Positions 34,116-45,823 of a stretch of DNA of 64,000 nucleotides are shown in pieces. Made by a program: the position numbers and the translations under genes. The notes beneath the pieces were generated by a model. The model worked only from the letters and a program-made list of their open reading frames with translations, did not search any database and was not told the origin of the DNA. Source of the stretch: Lepiota brunneoincarnata (lineage: Eukaryota; Basidiomycota; Agaricomycetes; Agaricales; Agaricaceae); assembly GCA_023014365.1 (NCBI GenBank), contig JAEBUN010000026.1:62001-126000 (forward strand), written 5' to 3'. How positions within the stretch are numbered: the first letter of the stretch is position 1; each line of letters begins with the position of its first letter.

Positions 34116-35165
34116 TTCTTGTCGTGTTATATATATCTGGCGCTGAGCTTATTACATCACTATCGTCTACAGATGGGATGCTAGGGAGCGGAGGAGACGG
34201 ATCTATAGGTGATAAATTTGACAACTTTCCGCAGCACCGAGAAATGGATGGATCAGCCCGGGTTGATGCCCAAAGGGACAAGACTTAGAGAAGATAATGT
34301 TGTGCTGACGCAGAAATAATGCAGGTAGTCATCTACTTATGGGAACAATGGAGGCCCACCCGATGGTCAGTACATATTTAGAAGAGGCGCGCGCAAAATA
34401 TATACTAACTTGGAGTGTGAAATGGGCCAGAGGATGAAGTGGGAGGGCGGTAATGTACAGCAAACCAGAATGAATCCGAGTGGCGAGGAATGACCTTGCA
34501 AAAACAAGGGACAAAATAAGACAAGCTAATGGAGGAACACCAGCGCCGATACTCCGTGATTGAGAGGACAAAAAAAGCTGAAGCCAAATGTGTTGAGCTA
34601 GCAAGCTCATGTCGAGCTTTCCGCGACATATCCCGTTTAGGGATTCTTTTGTTTGTACATTGTTTGTCGACACTGGGCATGTTTCCGCCCGTTTATGGAT
34701 ATTCGTCGGTAGTGTATATACCTACCAGCCTGCCGTTAGACACCTCAGTACTCGCGTTACGAGCTACTGAGGTGAGTAGAGTCTTCTCATGTTTTTCCCA
34801 CTATGATACTTATGCCTATGTTAGTCTTAGTTATTCTACAGGTATAGAATATACAGTACTCGCGTTACGAGCTACTGAGTCTTAGTTATTCTACAAAATG
34901 GCAGTTTAGAATCAAGTTGTTGTCCTGTGTGGGAGGATTACACTGCATCTTCCCAGTCCTCTTATCTATAAATAAGATATATGACTTCCAATCCACCGCT
35001 TCATGTTGAAGGTGGATCGGCAGGTTTATGTGTGCAAGAGATGCAGAATAGCACTCACACATCTAGTATGAGACTACTTGACTTTGGGGAAAGAGAGAGT
35101 ACGCATGTGTGTAGAATAGAATAGAAGATCATAAAATAAATAATTCGAGATGAAATGAGACAAGA
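34116..35165. other. gene-free stretch
   Basis: 3' side of seven-helix copy 2. Overlapping short frames on both strands at 34329-34885 have no splice partners. It holds the palindromic repeat listed separately. Confidence 0.5.
34748..34880. repeat. repeated imperfect palindrome
   Basis: The hairpin-forming sequence CAGTACTCGCGTTACGAG followed by CTACTGAG occurs twice (about 34748-34773 and 34855-34880), each followed at some distance by TCTTAGTTATTCTACA. The arms CTCAGTA-CTCG and CGAG-C-TACTGAG pair around a short loop. Confidence 0.75.
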
Positions 35166-36444
35166 CTAGCGAGACACCAATTCCGCGGTGTGGTCAACTT
35201 CTTCATGCAGGGGATGGCTTGAGTGACTCTTCCTTGAAAGTTGTGATATATATGATTCTGAGAGTGATTTGGGTACCGAGTAAAGGCACGGAACGCGCTG
35301 GAGGCTAGAATCTCTTCCTCGCTGGAAAGACAGTAGGCCTAGCATTGACATGGAGGACTTTGCATTTTTACTGAAAGCCGCATGGAAGGTCTTGGACAGG
35401 CTTCTGTGGACACGACAAGCCATCGGGGCCGTTAGAGCCAAAGATGGAACCGTGGATAGCGTATAGTAGAGAGGAGGTACTTTAGGAGAGAATATGAAGA
35501 CTACGCTTAGGACATTGAACAGAAATGTGATTCTTTAAACCTATGACAGCATTGACGAAACGACGGGGTGTTGGGAAAACAAGTGACTGACAGATAATAT
35601 TGTTGACCTCCTTGGAGAATTGCCCGTGAAAGCGTAGGAAGTGCCTTTCCACTAATGAAGGTATCACGAACGATCCCGGCACCGTATATGTTATGGTGGG
35701 TAGCAGTAATCTTATATGAGATTGCAAAGAAAACGAGAGTATCGAAAACCGCCGGGAGGATGTTGGTTCCGGAAACATAATTCGCTACTTCATACACTGT
35801 GCAATATTGAGTCCCGGGAATGTGATGTAGGCGGGTACCAGTGGCCAGCGTGGCAACGGCACCGCTGGTGCCAACCGACAGGAAGCAGAAAATCCAGTTG
35901 ACCAACCGATTGTCCATATAGACAGCTTGGATTCGTCTGAGGAATAGAAAAGAGGTTGCTCCCATTGTCAAGAGACATAAGAAACCATCCATCGATATAC
36001 GAACGGCATCACAATTTGGCATGGGATATGCTGACCCGAACAGTTAGCAATTCCGTGCAGTTGAGCCAGAATAACATACTAGAAACAATGACCCAGAGCA
36101 CCAGATATGGGACGGCGAAGACCCTGCAAGATGATAGTTGGCCTAGTGTATCACGGAACGACGAGGAAACATATTGTCACCTAGAAAAAATGAAACAGCC
36201 GGTCGTGGCAAGTCCAGTACATTTGCGTGGGATTTTGATGTCCTCTGGAATGTAGACAAGGACGTCCCATATTGCTGCCTGTCACCCTCCCTGAGCGATT
36301 TGAGCCCACTAGCTTGTCAAAAAATGTACTTACCCCGAGAGTGGCTAGAGCAACATTTCTGACGACCTCGAACTGGGATGCCTCATCTGGTGGGAGATGA
36401 TTGAGGTAGGTGTCAGGATTAGGGACGATGGTATTATTCCACAT
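35166..36444 (-). CDS. seven-helix integral membrane protein, copy 2, intact
   Basis: Receptor-like membrane protein of an Agaricomycete family; function and ligand unknown. Five exons, 36444-36334, 36278-36181, 36123-36080, 36030-35592 and 35532-35166, with introns of 50-59 nt; 352 aa. Predicted helices: AIWDVLVYI, AVPYLVLWVIV, GFLCLLTMGATSFLF (then the RR-IQAVYMDNR loop), NWIFCFLSVGTSGAVATL, NILPAVFDTLVFFAISY, FLFNVLSVVFIFSP and LSTVPSLALTAPMAC, i.e. about seven, with a basic C-terminal tail after CRVHRSL. This layout is G-protein-receptor-like, but no DRY- or NPxxY-type motif is seen. All joins are supported by the paralogues, which keep the same phases. A TATATGAGG box lies about 33 bp upstream of the ATG. 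The tail differs from copies 3 and 4 (no HLHQ motif), perhaps through a 3' rearrangement. Confidence 0.85.
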
Positions 36445-36476
36445 CGTAGCGTGGAGCTAGTAGATTGAAATACGAG

Positions 36477-36485
36477 CCTCATATA
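36477..36485 (-). promoter_or_regulatory. TATA-like box conserved in the seven-helix family
   Basis: On the minus strand TATATGAGG, 33 bp before the ATG of copy 2. The same box stands about 40 bp before the ATG of copies 3 and 4. Confidence 0.5.
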
Positions 36486-36599
36486 CTCGATGACCGGCTT
36501 ATTTGGGACACGACGGAGGGGGGAGCTCCTCTCACAAGTGGGAATAATATCATGTATCGGGTCCTCAGAAAACCAGATACTGATCGCTGGCGTGGGGTT

Positions 36600-37384
36600 C
36601 ATCCGTGCCGTGATGAAAACTGAAGTACTGATCTTCCAAGTCCTGCTCGCAGCTTCAGGAATTCCTAACTCCCACTCAGCAGAAGGTTAGCTGGGGGCCA
36701 GGGTACTACATTGATCATCTTTGGAACTCTCGAAGCCAGCTAAAACATGATACTCCTTTATCTCCTTGATGAAAAATGCGAACCTGTGCAAAGAACCACG
36801 TTACATATATTTTGCTATCGGAACAAAAAGCAAACCCCGTTGCGATGGGAAATACCAAGGAAGCCGACTCGTGCTTTGTAATCGAGTTATCTTCCTGTGG
36901 GTGTGAGGGTTACGCCATATCCCTCCGGCCCTCTTATCTATCTATCAATAATGAATGTCCTTTTCCAACCAACTGTTTCGCGTATCGGCAGGATGCTGTG
37001 CGCGAGATGCGACCAAGCATCACACACCTGGAGTGAGAGCAGAAAAAGGATGGGATGACCTCAGGAGTGTTCTGCGTGACAAAGGTGGCGGCAAAATAGC
37101 TCGGGTGGGGAACGGCTCGAGGTCTTGGCAGCGGGCTCGTCACCATGTATGCTCTCATCATTCTTTCCGTTGGCCGGCGAAGCAAGGACTACAGGGAGAA
37201 GCTAATCTACCAAGGGCGGTGAGGACCATGCGCAGTTTGGTTAATACTTTCAAGCACCGTCTTCACCGGTGTGAGCTTGTCTGTCTGTCACTGCTTGCGG
37301 TGCCCCGATCCCCCAGATCACCTGCCCGACGCACCTGTTGGCTCGGTTCACTCCCGCGCGCGCAGCTGACGCTATTTGAAGATC
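36600..37384. other. gene-free stretch
   Basis: 5' flank of seven-helix copy 2. Overlapping short frames at 36776-37392 have no domain, promoter or splice support. Confidence 0.45.
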
Positions 37385-37505
37385 CAGAGTGACTCTTCCT
37401 TGCGATATATATGCTTCTGAGAGCGATTTGGGTACCAAGTAGAGGCGTAGAACGCACTGGAGGCTGGAGGCTGTTCCCTGCTGGGTACATGGCAGTCCCA
37501 GCATC
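37385..37505 (-). repeat. detached fragment of the seven-helix copy-2 3' end
   Basis: Matches 35210-35350 (GAGTGACTCTTCCTTG, then TTTGGGTACC, then CGCTGGAGGCT or close variants), the end of the last exon of copy 2, same strand. No other exons accompany it. Confidence 0.7.
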
Positions 37506-37674
37506 GCATGCCGACCAAGGTGTGATGGCGTCTATTCAACGGCGTGGATCAGCTCACGTCGGGACCCACCCGCGATGAGCTCTTCGGGGCGGGGTGATGA
37601 GGAAGCTCGTGATAAGATCCGAGATCCAAATTAGGCTGGACGGTGGCAGACTTTGTGGATCCTACGAGGGAGAA

Positions 37675-38155
37675 CTTGTTGAAGTGGAAGCGGGTTATTT
37701 CGGGCAAGGATGGGGAAAGGGATCTCCTGCCAATGGGAGCACTGCAGTACTGATCGTTAGGAAAGACAGAAGCTGACTGATATCACCGTCCTTTATGAAG
37801 GCGGTATTGCACTACAAATGTGGTTGAAATATTGATCTTCCAAGCTCGTCCTGCAGATTTTCGGTTAAATCTCCTTGGTTTCTTATTCCTATCACGGGGG
37901 TGTTTATTTCGAAGTCAGTATGGGGACTACTGCGTCGCCGAGGTATAGCAAGCACTTGATCAGTATATCTCTTGCAAGCCTTTCATCTACGACCACTCAT
38001 TGGACAGATACGCAACTCCGGAACGTGGAAGAGAACGGCTACTCCGATATTTTTGGCATTGAATTGTTGCACGACTCACAGCCCGATACGACAGAGAGAA
38101 GATGTTGGCATGAAATGTCACATCAAGGTACATGATGAACGGTGAACCTTCGGGG
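37675..38155 (+). repeat. direct repeat R3, right copy
   Basis: Partner of 33545-34115. It lies just after the detached copy-2 fragment, so this 0.8-kb stretch is a patchwork of seven-helix gene ends. Confidence 0.75.
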
Positions 38156-38382
38156 TTCTAGCCAGATACCACTTGATGGTTAATTTGGAGCTGATGAAGT
38201 AAATGTTGGTCCTGGGCGCTGATCTCGGCGCTAAAGGCCCAGGAAACTAAACGGCACGCTTGCCGGCGAGGATCTGTTGATGGCTTTCTGATTTCCCTGT
38301 ACCGCATCGACATTGCTGTAGTGCTCCTTCCAAGCTCTCGGCGAAAACGAATCTTGCGATTCATTATAAATAACATAAATCG

Positions 38383-39920
38383 TCAGTCTCCCACCCAAGC
38401 CCTCCATGGCTCTCCATCCACCAGCGAACGTTTCGACAAACCCCTCACACTCCAACTCCTCCCCTCACTCACTCCTCCCGCACTCAACTGGCACACCGCC
38501 TCCTTCAGCCTCTCCCGAACAATCCTGTGACTTGACGAAGTGTGTCGCACGACAAACGAAACCTGTTTGATTGACGTGGATTCAACGGCGTGGACCAACT
38601 CGCACCAGGGCCAACTCGCGACGAGCTCCATAGATGCATCAATATCGAATGTGAGGGTTTCGAAGTGCGGAGATGGTGTGCTCGCGATGAGTTCTGGGAT
38701 CCAGGCTAAGCTGAATGGGCCCAGATTTGGGGCCGCCACCCACGAGTCTGACCAGGAGGAACTGGTCGTAGTAGTTGTATCGTACCCATTCGATATAAAA
38801 GATGGGGTGGTGATACGGATACGCAACGTCTGAAGGGCAGTATTCTGCCTTAATGTGAATGTGTAATCTGTGTCGGCGACGTGAACACGAGAAATGTGCA
38901 AACACGTAACAGAAAACCTCACTTCGATAGCTCGTCCCCTCATCGGGCAAAAACAGCACAAGGTCTTTCGCCGCCGCCCCAGCCTTTCTAACCAACTCCC
39001 CTGCGGGAGGTATAAGTCGCGGCTCCCTAATCACAAGGCCAAGCGACTGGACACCCCACACTGCCGGTTGGGTCATAAAGTACCTCAACATCGCCTCTTC
39101 AGGGAGACATAGGTACAGAGACACAAGGGGAGATGGGAGGATAGACGCCGGCTCGTGCCCAAAATCTTCCCGCGAAGCTTTCACTAAGTTGCCGAGCGCC
39201 GCGTCCTGCGACTGGTCTTCATCCCCATCCCCATTAATCAACACCGACTCGCACACCAAATGACTCAGCCCCTTGAACGAACACAGAAAATTCGCAAACT
39301 CGTCCATCCCCTCCCAATAACACGTCGACAGCCTCACCGCCCTCAACGCGTCCCCAAAACCAGACACCAACGCGTCCACTCCCCGCACCCCCAACTCTCT
39401 CCACGTCACATTATACACATCGAGCCACTCCACTCCACCCACGCCCCCCAACGTCGCCGCCAGCTCCCTCATCACTCCTTCATTCACCCATCGGTCCACC
39501 ATATACTCTCCTTCCCTCATCCTCAGCACCCTCACGAACCTTACAAAAGTACACAGCGCGGACCCGAGTAATGAGAGGAAGACAACGAGGTTGTCGTGCC
39601 GCAGTCGGACATCGTGGAAGAGGATGCGGCGCGTGGGTGCGAGCCAGTCGGATGAGACGAGGGAGCAGGTTTTCAGTGTGCAAGGAGAGGTGCGTAGGTG
39701 CGAGGCGATAAGGCTATACAACTCGGGTGGGATTCTGGGTACTGTATGCCGCTGATCGCACGGACCCGGTCATAATACGGCTTGAAGACTTACCAGCAGC
39801 GGTACTTGTGGGTTCCTCCTCGTCCCCCTTCCGTCGCGCGAAAAACAGCATTCTCGAAAACGCGACTGAGGCGGAGGCGGAGAGGCTGGCAGCGACGGCT
39901 TTATGCAGCGCATGGACCAT
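38383..39920 (-). CDS. F-box protein, unrelated to the array at 5-12 kb
   Basis: Predicted SCF substrate adaptor of 476 aa. Three exons, 39920-39794, 39741-38923 and 38867-38383; the GTAAGT donor after exon 1 and GTGAGG after exon 2 give introns of 52 and 55 nt and keep the frame. Exon 1 (42 residues, Ala/Ser-rich, then ARRKGDEEEP) precedes the F-box, which spans the join: RIPPELYSLIASHLR, LKTCSLVSSDWLAPTRRILF. The rest is leucine-rich without clear repeats (SLYLCLPEEAMLRYF, NTALQTLRIRI, PHFETLTFDID). The start is the first ATG, in a GACCATGG context. No paralogue in the window; F-box sequence and exon layout differ from the tandem array. A TATATATA stretch lies near 39975. Confidence 0.82.
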
Positions 39921-40359
39921 GGTCAGTCGGAGCTGAGAGAAAGCTAAAAAAGAACGAGTGCTGTCCCCAAGCACTATATATATCAGGACTCTGGTCACTG
40001 TGGTGGACACATACTTACAATGATATTTCAGGGTCGCCATCACATCATACTTTTTTTTCAAATAGTACGTAATCATGGCGTCACGTTATTATTGAACTTA
40101 TCAGACCACTGCCCCAAGCTGTTCCCCACCCTGAGCCCATCTCGCCGCCACTTCTGTTATGCATAAATCTCCTTATTTTTCACCGCCTGAATTCGTTCTG
40201 GTCCGCTGTGCATCACCATCTTCCCACGTCATGCGCCCGCCCATTCCATGCTCTTAGCCACTACACTCAAAAGGCTCGCATGCCCTTCTCCTGAATGCAT
40301 ACATGACCATTGAGTGGACCCCTCTTGTTCCGATAAGTAGATGACTATAGTAAGCTTGG

Positions 40360-41022
40360 TACCAAATATATATAGAATGTGTACTGCCGAACACCCATAT
40401 TTGCACGCTTGATCTGTTGAAATCATCCCAAGAAGGTGTATAGCAACAACGGCATATATTCGAGGGGAGACAACGGTGGGGGTAAGGGAGGTAAACAGAC
40501 AGTGTAACTACTTGAGAACAACAGGCATATAAGTGTAACTACAGTGAGGCTACCATGAGGCAGTCAGCTACTCCGGTGGTCGGCATTCCATCAGTTTGCC
40601 GGAATCACCAATTCCAACATGATCAAGGGAATCAAGGAGTATATCATGTTTTAGTGGGGTCGGGTTCAACCCCACTGTTCGCGAGCGAGAGCCCTGAGAA
40701 CAATCACCCTAACAGGGCTTCGAACGTTTGAAAGATGACCAACGCAGTGCCACTTCAAACGAGCTGTCAGAGAGCTTCCTGACTGGATAGTGAGTTTCAT
40801 GCCAAGTTGCCAACCTCTAGCTAACGGCCTGGTGTGGAGGGAATTGAGAATTTCTATTTGTTGAAAATGAACAGCGGGACTTGGAGGATCAATACTTCAG
40901 CGCTCATCATCGATCAGTATCTGATTTCCTGAAAACCTGATATCCAACACCATCCCCCAAAATAAGCTGACCAGCCAGGAGTATATGAAGCCCGAGTTTG
41001 AACTCAGGACCTCCACCCCACA
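40360..41022 (+). repeat. shared 5' flank of seven-helix copies 3 and 4 (copy-3 side)
   Basis: Similar to 47210-47784 in direct orientation, patchily: AAGCTTG at the far end, ATCAAGGAGTAT near 40630 and 47277, and the block before the ATG. The duplication that made copies 3 and 4 therefore carried at least 0.6 kb of upstream DNA. No gene is seen in 39921-40360 either. Confidence 0.7.
40982..40990 (+). promoter_or_regulatory. TATA-like box of seven-helix copy 3
   Basis: TATATGAAG about 40 bp before the ATG at 41023, matching the TATATGAGG boxes of copies 2 and 4. Confidence 0.45.
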
Positions 41023-42304
41023 ATGTGGAATGATACCACCGTCCCCAATCCCGACACCTATCTCAATCATTTCCCACCAGACAAGGCAGCTCAATTTGAG
41101 GTCGTCAGGAATTTTTCCATAGCTGCTCTTGGGGTAAGTACGGTTTCCGGAAATTCAGTGGGCTCAATTTGCTTAGAAAGGGCTACAGGCAGCGATATGG
41201 GACATTCTTGTCTACATTCCAGATGACATCAGGATTGTGCGCAGATGTGCCGGACTTGCCATAACTGGTTGTTTCGTTTTTTCTAGGTGGCTCAACGCAG
41301 CCTCATCGGTTCGTGATAGACAAGACTAACCGTCAGTTTGCGGGGTCCTCGCCGTCACGTACCTGTTGCTCTGGGTTATCGTGGCAAGTATGTTGTTGTG
41401 TTTCACCCCTGTTACGGAATTTCTAATTATTCGTTCAGCACATCCCGTGCCAAATTGCAACATCGTTCCAGCAATGGATGGCCTCTTATGCCTATTGACA
41501 ATGGAACAACCTCGTTTCTATTCCTCAGACGAGTCCAAGCAATCTATGTGGACAATTGGTTCGTTCACTGGCTTTTTTGGTTCCTGTGGGCTGGCTCCAG
41601 CGGTGCCATTACTACGTTGGTCATTGGTGCCCGGTTCCATCACATTGCTGGAACCCAGTATTGCATAGTGTATGAGGTCGCGAATTATGTTTCCGGAACC
41701 AACATCCTCCCAGCGGTCTTCGATACCCTCGTTTTCCTTGCAATCTCATATAAGATTGCTGCCACCCACCATGAATTACATGGCTCTGGGATTACTCGTG
41801 CCTTCGTCACTGGGAAGGCGCTTCCTAGGCTTTCACGCGCGATTCTACAAGGGGGTCAGCAATATTATTTGTCAGTAACCTTCCCCGATGATTACTCCCT
41901 TGGTGCTTATCGAGGTTTACAGAATCACCGCTCTGGTCCATGTCCTGAGTACAGTTTTTATGTTCTCTCCTAAAGTCCCCCCACTTTACCACACATTGTT
42001 TGCGGTTCCATCTTCGACCCTAGCAGCTTCCATGGCTTGTCGTGTCCACAGGAACCTGTCCAAGGTTTTCCATGATGATGGTATAGGGCATCACTCGGCA
42101 CTATCCGGTCTCCGCTTTGCCAGTGGAATTCACCTGGAGAAGACTACAATAAACCACCTTCATCAGAGTCGATTGGGAGACACGAGCCATACATGTAGGG
42201 AGGATGTTGAGGCTGGAACAGATAGACCAAATGACTCTGAGCCATCATTGGTGACAGATCCTAGTTGTAGTGAAGTACTCTCTTCGACCCCAGAGTCCAA
42301 TTAG
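41023..42304 (+). pseudogene. seven-helix membrane protein gene, copy 3, decayed
   Basis: Exons by comparison with copies 2 and 4: 41023-41133, 41189-41286, 41344-41387, 41439-41870 and a last block to the stop at 42304. Two independent lesions. First, the acceptor before exon 3 reads CGG at 41341-41343, where copies 2 and 4 have CAG. Second, one G is missing at about 41503 (ATGGAACA against ATGGGAACA in copy 4), so the LTMGTTSFLF helix is split between frames. The downstream part is still well preserved (GTQYCIVYEVANYVSGTNILP, ALPRLSRAILQGGQQYYL, ASMACRVHRNLSK), which suggests recent loss or an assembly error for the second lesion. Family role as for copy 2. Confidence 0.82.
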
Positions 42305-44197
42305 CTGTATTTGATGTTTGATATGTAGCTTTCGGAAGGAATGAGTTTGAAGTATTTATTAGCCAATGGTAGCACCTACTAGTCATATGTTTTCTGCATA
42401 TTGTGATTCATGCTATACCTCAGTGATGACTCTGGAGACAAATAAATGTCAAGAATAAATGTACCTGCGAAACCCTGTGCTGTTGAATAATACATGCCAT
42501 TAATCACATTTGACCTTCAGTGAGTTTATCCATGATCATAGTGTAGGGCATCCTTATCACCCCCATTTCTACGGTTCCCATCAATTTGAGTTGCAATTTG
42601 CAGCTGCAACTGTGCATGGACATAGGTTCGTTTAGTACCAACATTCGATACCACACCAAACACCTCGGTCCCTGGGCACAAACCAATGGCAGCAACATGC
42701 GCTCGGCCTCCAGATTCAGTTTGTATGTGGTGAGACGTGTTGTGCATACAAAAAAACTTTCATCAATCCTGCTGGTACTCTTGAGTCCACTGATACCTGG
42801 CTTCCGGTAACTGTACAGTTGAGCGTAATGGATGGATGTACATTGATGCTTCAGAAGATGCTACTCTGCTCCACCTGCACCTCCCAACATCCCCATCATC
42901 AGGACTATAAAACGATAGAAAAAAATAAAATAACATAAAATAAAGGCATGTTCGACCAGCTAACAAGAATGATTAAACGGAAAGAATGCGTTAATAGTTT
43001 CGCTATCTAGGTCCCCGAGTGAATCTTCCTCGCTGCCGCTTGATATCTCCTTCTTCCTCGTCATCCAAGTCACCTGCAACTGCTCTTGCTACGGATTTGA
43101 CATTAACGTCTCAACTCGGTATTGCAGAAAATCTGGCCGCGACAGAAAAGGAAGTGGTCCCAGAACGACCTTCTGCGCTGCGGTCCCTGTAGTTGGTGGG
43201 TGCTACCCTTTCTGGACCAACCCCTTAAGGTTAAGCTGATAAGATGAAAATGTTGTTGCAGTATGATAGGCGATTCTGGCCTTAAGTTGGGTGCCGAGGT
43301 CAACCCAATCCAGGTGTGGAAGACTAGGGGATACTCAACAGGGGCGAGTTGATGTTACAGGTAAAGGCTTGGTACTGTCAATGGCTTGAGGATCTCGTTG
43401 CTCTTCGCAATATCCATATTTGCTGTTCCTGTAGCTTACATTGTGGATGAAGTCGTAGCTACTGTGAGGTTTACCTCGACTGTGGTAATCCCTGCATGGC
43501 AGTGGCTTGACAAGTTGAATGCGTTGTACAGTACAATATGAAGAGGCAGCTCTAACAAAAGTCACTAAGTCCTTAACAGGTAGACTGAAGCCGATGCGTT
43601 CATGTGACAGGGCTCAGGGCGTGGAATATGAAGGAACGGCTCGGATAAAGAGCGTTGCGTTCGAATCGGTTCATGCCAAGGACCTTGTTCCATTAATCAT
43701 GTTTCAGTGGGTGGGATCTGCCGTGGTCTGTGACTGCGCTGGCAGGGGTGAAGGTTGGTGATAAATGAGGGTATTGGTCGGTGATATCCATTACCAGACT
43801 TAAGGTCCACAAGGGTGACACGGGGAGACCCGAGGGACTGGACGAGGGCGATGGACAGTGGGTCGGAAGGAAAGGATGTACGAATCGAGAAGAGATCGAA
43901 GGAAGACACACCCAAGGCTCCACATTGTCCTGCGCTGGCCCATGTCTCGCAGCCCTGCGGCGGTCAGTCCTCCCGGTGGTTCCAGGTCACGTCTCCAGGC
44001 AGCGAAGCGTCCTTGGTTCTGGCACCCACCTTACATACTGGCTTATACGCATGGCACCTCGTGTTCTGTCATTTCATCGGTTTTGCACATTCGGTGATCA
44101 CTATATCTCCCGTGTGAGACTCACCTCGCCGTGACGGCGTGCTGCTAAAAGATAAATATTCTCGCTCGGGGGTCACCAAGGACTCACCATCGATGAT
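42305..44197. other. mostly gene-free stretch
   Basis: Holds a 73-codon minus-strand frame at 42526-42747 beginning with ATG that reads somewhat protein-like, without family or promoter support, and the OSBP ankyrin relic at 43800-43905. Otherwise nothing recognised. Confidence 0.45.
43800..43905 (-). pseudogene. relic of the OSBP ankyrin region
   Basis: About 105 bp similar to 56606-56706 in the oxysterol-binding protein gene; on the minus strand it reads SPRVTLVDL where the gene has SPRVTFVDLDYL. No neighbouring OSBP exons are found here. It is a short detached fragment 13 kb from its parent, in the same orientation. Confidence 0.65.
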
Positions 44198-45823
44198 ATG
44201 TTGACTATCTTCCTCCTCCTTTCCTCCCTTAGCGTGTCAAAGGGCGGACCAATCGCCGCTTCAGCCACCGCCAATGACAGAGTCCCAGTCACGCACTTGG
44301 GTCCCCAGCTTCCCGACCACCTGTACGCTGCACGATCTCGGACTACACAAGGGATCGCATTGAGCTGCTTGGCGACAATATTCGCGTGTACCTGGGTGGC
44401 CGTCCATCCAAATCTACCAGGGCCTTGGGACTCTGAGAAGACGAAGCTAAAACGAAGGATTGTGACGATGATATATGCAATGGTTGCTCCAGAAATGATG
44501 ACAATGTGGGCGCTGAGGCAGCGAATCGCTGCACGAAATATTGCAATAGAGTTCAACAAAAGTTATCACGGAGTAGGTCAGTGTCGGGCCATTGTTGAAT
44601 GATATTGAGTTGCGCACCTGAAACGCCTAGTGACCAGAAACGAGGCTACCGCGTGTACACCATGGTACAGCGCAGTGCCGAACGCTTTCAAGCGTTGTTG
44701 GACACCGATCTTAGGCGCTGCAGCCAAGTGGTCCCGAGGTCCCGACCCCGAGCAGAACCCATCCAGTACATGGACACTAACCCATGGATTCTTTATTCAA
44801 ATGGGTGGCTTTATGCTCTGCGATGGCAAAATGCCAATTCGCGTCCTCACATTCGGTGATTTGAAGGAAACAATCGGGAAGGGAGAAGTGGATGTACCTG
44901 ATATTGCGGAGCACGAGATCAGGGACAAGAACAAGGGTGATGTGCTCGCCAAGTTGCTCGTCCTTCTCCAGACGACGTGGTTCGCAGTTCAATGTCTTGC
45001 TCGGTGGGCTGCAAGCCTCCCTGTCACCGAGCTTGAAGTTTCCACCCTGGCCTTTGCTGTGCTCAACGTGATGACGTACATTCTGTGGTGGAAGAAACCA
45101 CAAGGTCCTGAGGTTGCTGTGCGTTTACAGTGGAAATCCAGAACCTGCGCAGGATGTAATGGACAAGTCAGGAGTGATGGAGTGAAAGCTACTGGATCAA
45201 TAGGATTGCGGAGGGATGAAGAGAAGGAGAGCTCCGTGGCTGAACCGGGAGGAGGGAGTGTGATGAATGAGGCGCTGAAAGGGGGTGATGGTAAGATGAG
45301 TTCGATTGTCAAACGACTACGGGAGGAAACAAGCAGGGGTTGGACTGGTTGGTTATTTGGTATCCCATGCGTACTCACCGGAGCTGTGTTGATGCCCATC
45401 GGAAAGATGGCCAAGGACAACGACGACGATGTTCCTCCCGGCTCAGTGAGAATCCCCATGTTCTATGCCGATCGACGTGTGGAATCGGATGTCGTTCCCA
45501 TTATGACAATCGGTGCAATATTCGGCTGTTTCCACCTCATTCCGTGGTCGTATTCATTTCCGTCCACTGCGGAGTGTTGGCTCTGGCGCTCTTCCTCACT
45601 TTTCATCGCCATCCATCCTATCATCGTCATCGTATATTTCGTTTTGGGGAAGTCTCGTTTCCCATCGCCTGACGCCATTAAGAGGAGCCCATACTTTTTT
45701 AGCCTCCCAGTCTACGCCCTCGCCCGGTTTGTTCTCCTAGTGCTTGGGTTCACCACCTTGCGCGCCCTCCCCGCCGAGGTATATGGGAGCATCAATTGGA
45801 TCTCCTTCGTTCCTCATCTATGA
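44198..45823 (+). CDS. multi-spanning membrane protein of an Agaricomycete family
   Basis: Two exons, 44198-44576 and 44631-45823, with a 54-nt intron (GTCAGT...CCTAG); 523 aa. The N-terminus is a signal-like hydrophobic stretch (MLTIFLLLSSLSVS). The block CLATIFACTWVAVHPNLPGP and then MIYAMVAPEMMTMWALRQR are typical of a large family of uncharacterised integral membrane proteins in Agaricomycetes, which also have the motifs found here in exon 2: HGFFIQMGGF, a KGDVLAKLLVLLQTTWFAVQC helix block and LAFAVLNVMTYILWW. A polar loop (about residues 270-350) is followed by helices GWLFGIPCVLTGAVLMP, TIGAIFGCFHLIPW, SSSLFIAIHPIIVIVYFVLG and ALARFVLLVLGFTTL. The donor choice is fixed by phase: the alternative GTAGGT two codons upstream would give an immediate stop. 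The biochemical role is unknown. Confidence 0.85.

Noticed and set aside
37250..37504. Minus-strand short frames around 37.3-37.5 kb
   Set aside because: The similarity to copy 2 of the seven-helix gene is explained by a detached 3' fragment, not by a separate gene.
40640..40720. Possible tRNA T-arm (GGGTTCAACCCC-like sequence)
   Set aside because: No matching acceptor stem, D-arm or anticodon arm could be folded around it; the segment is part of the seven-helix gene flank.
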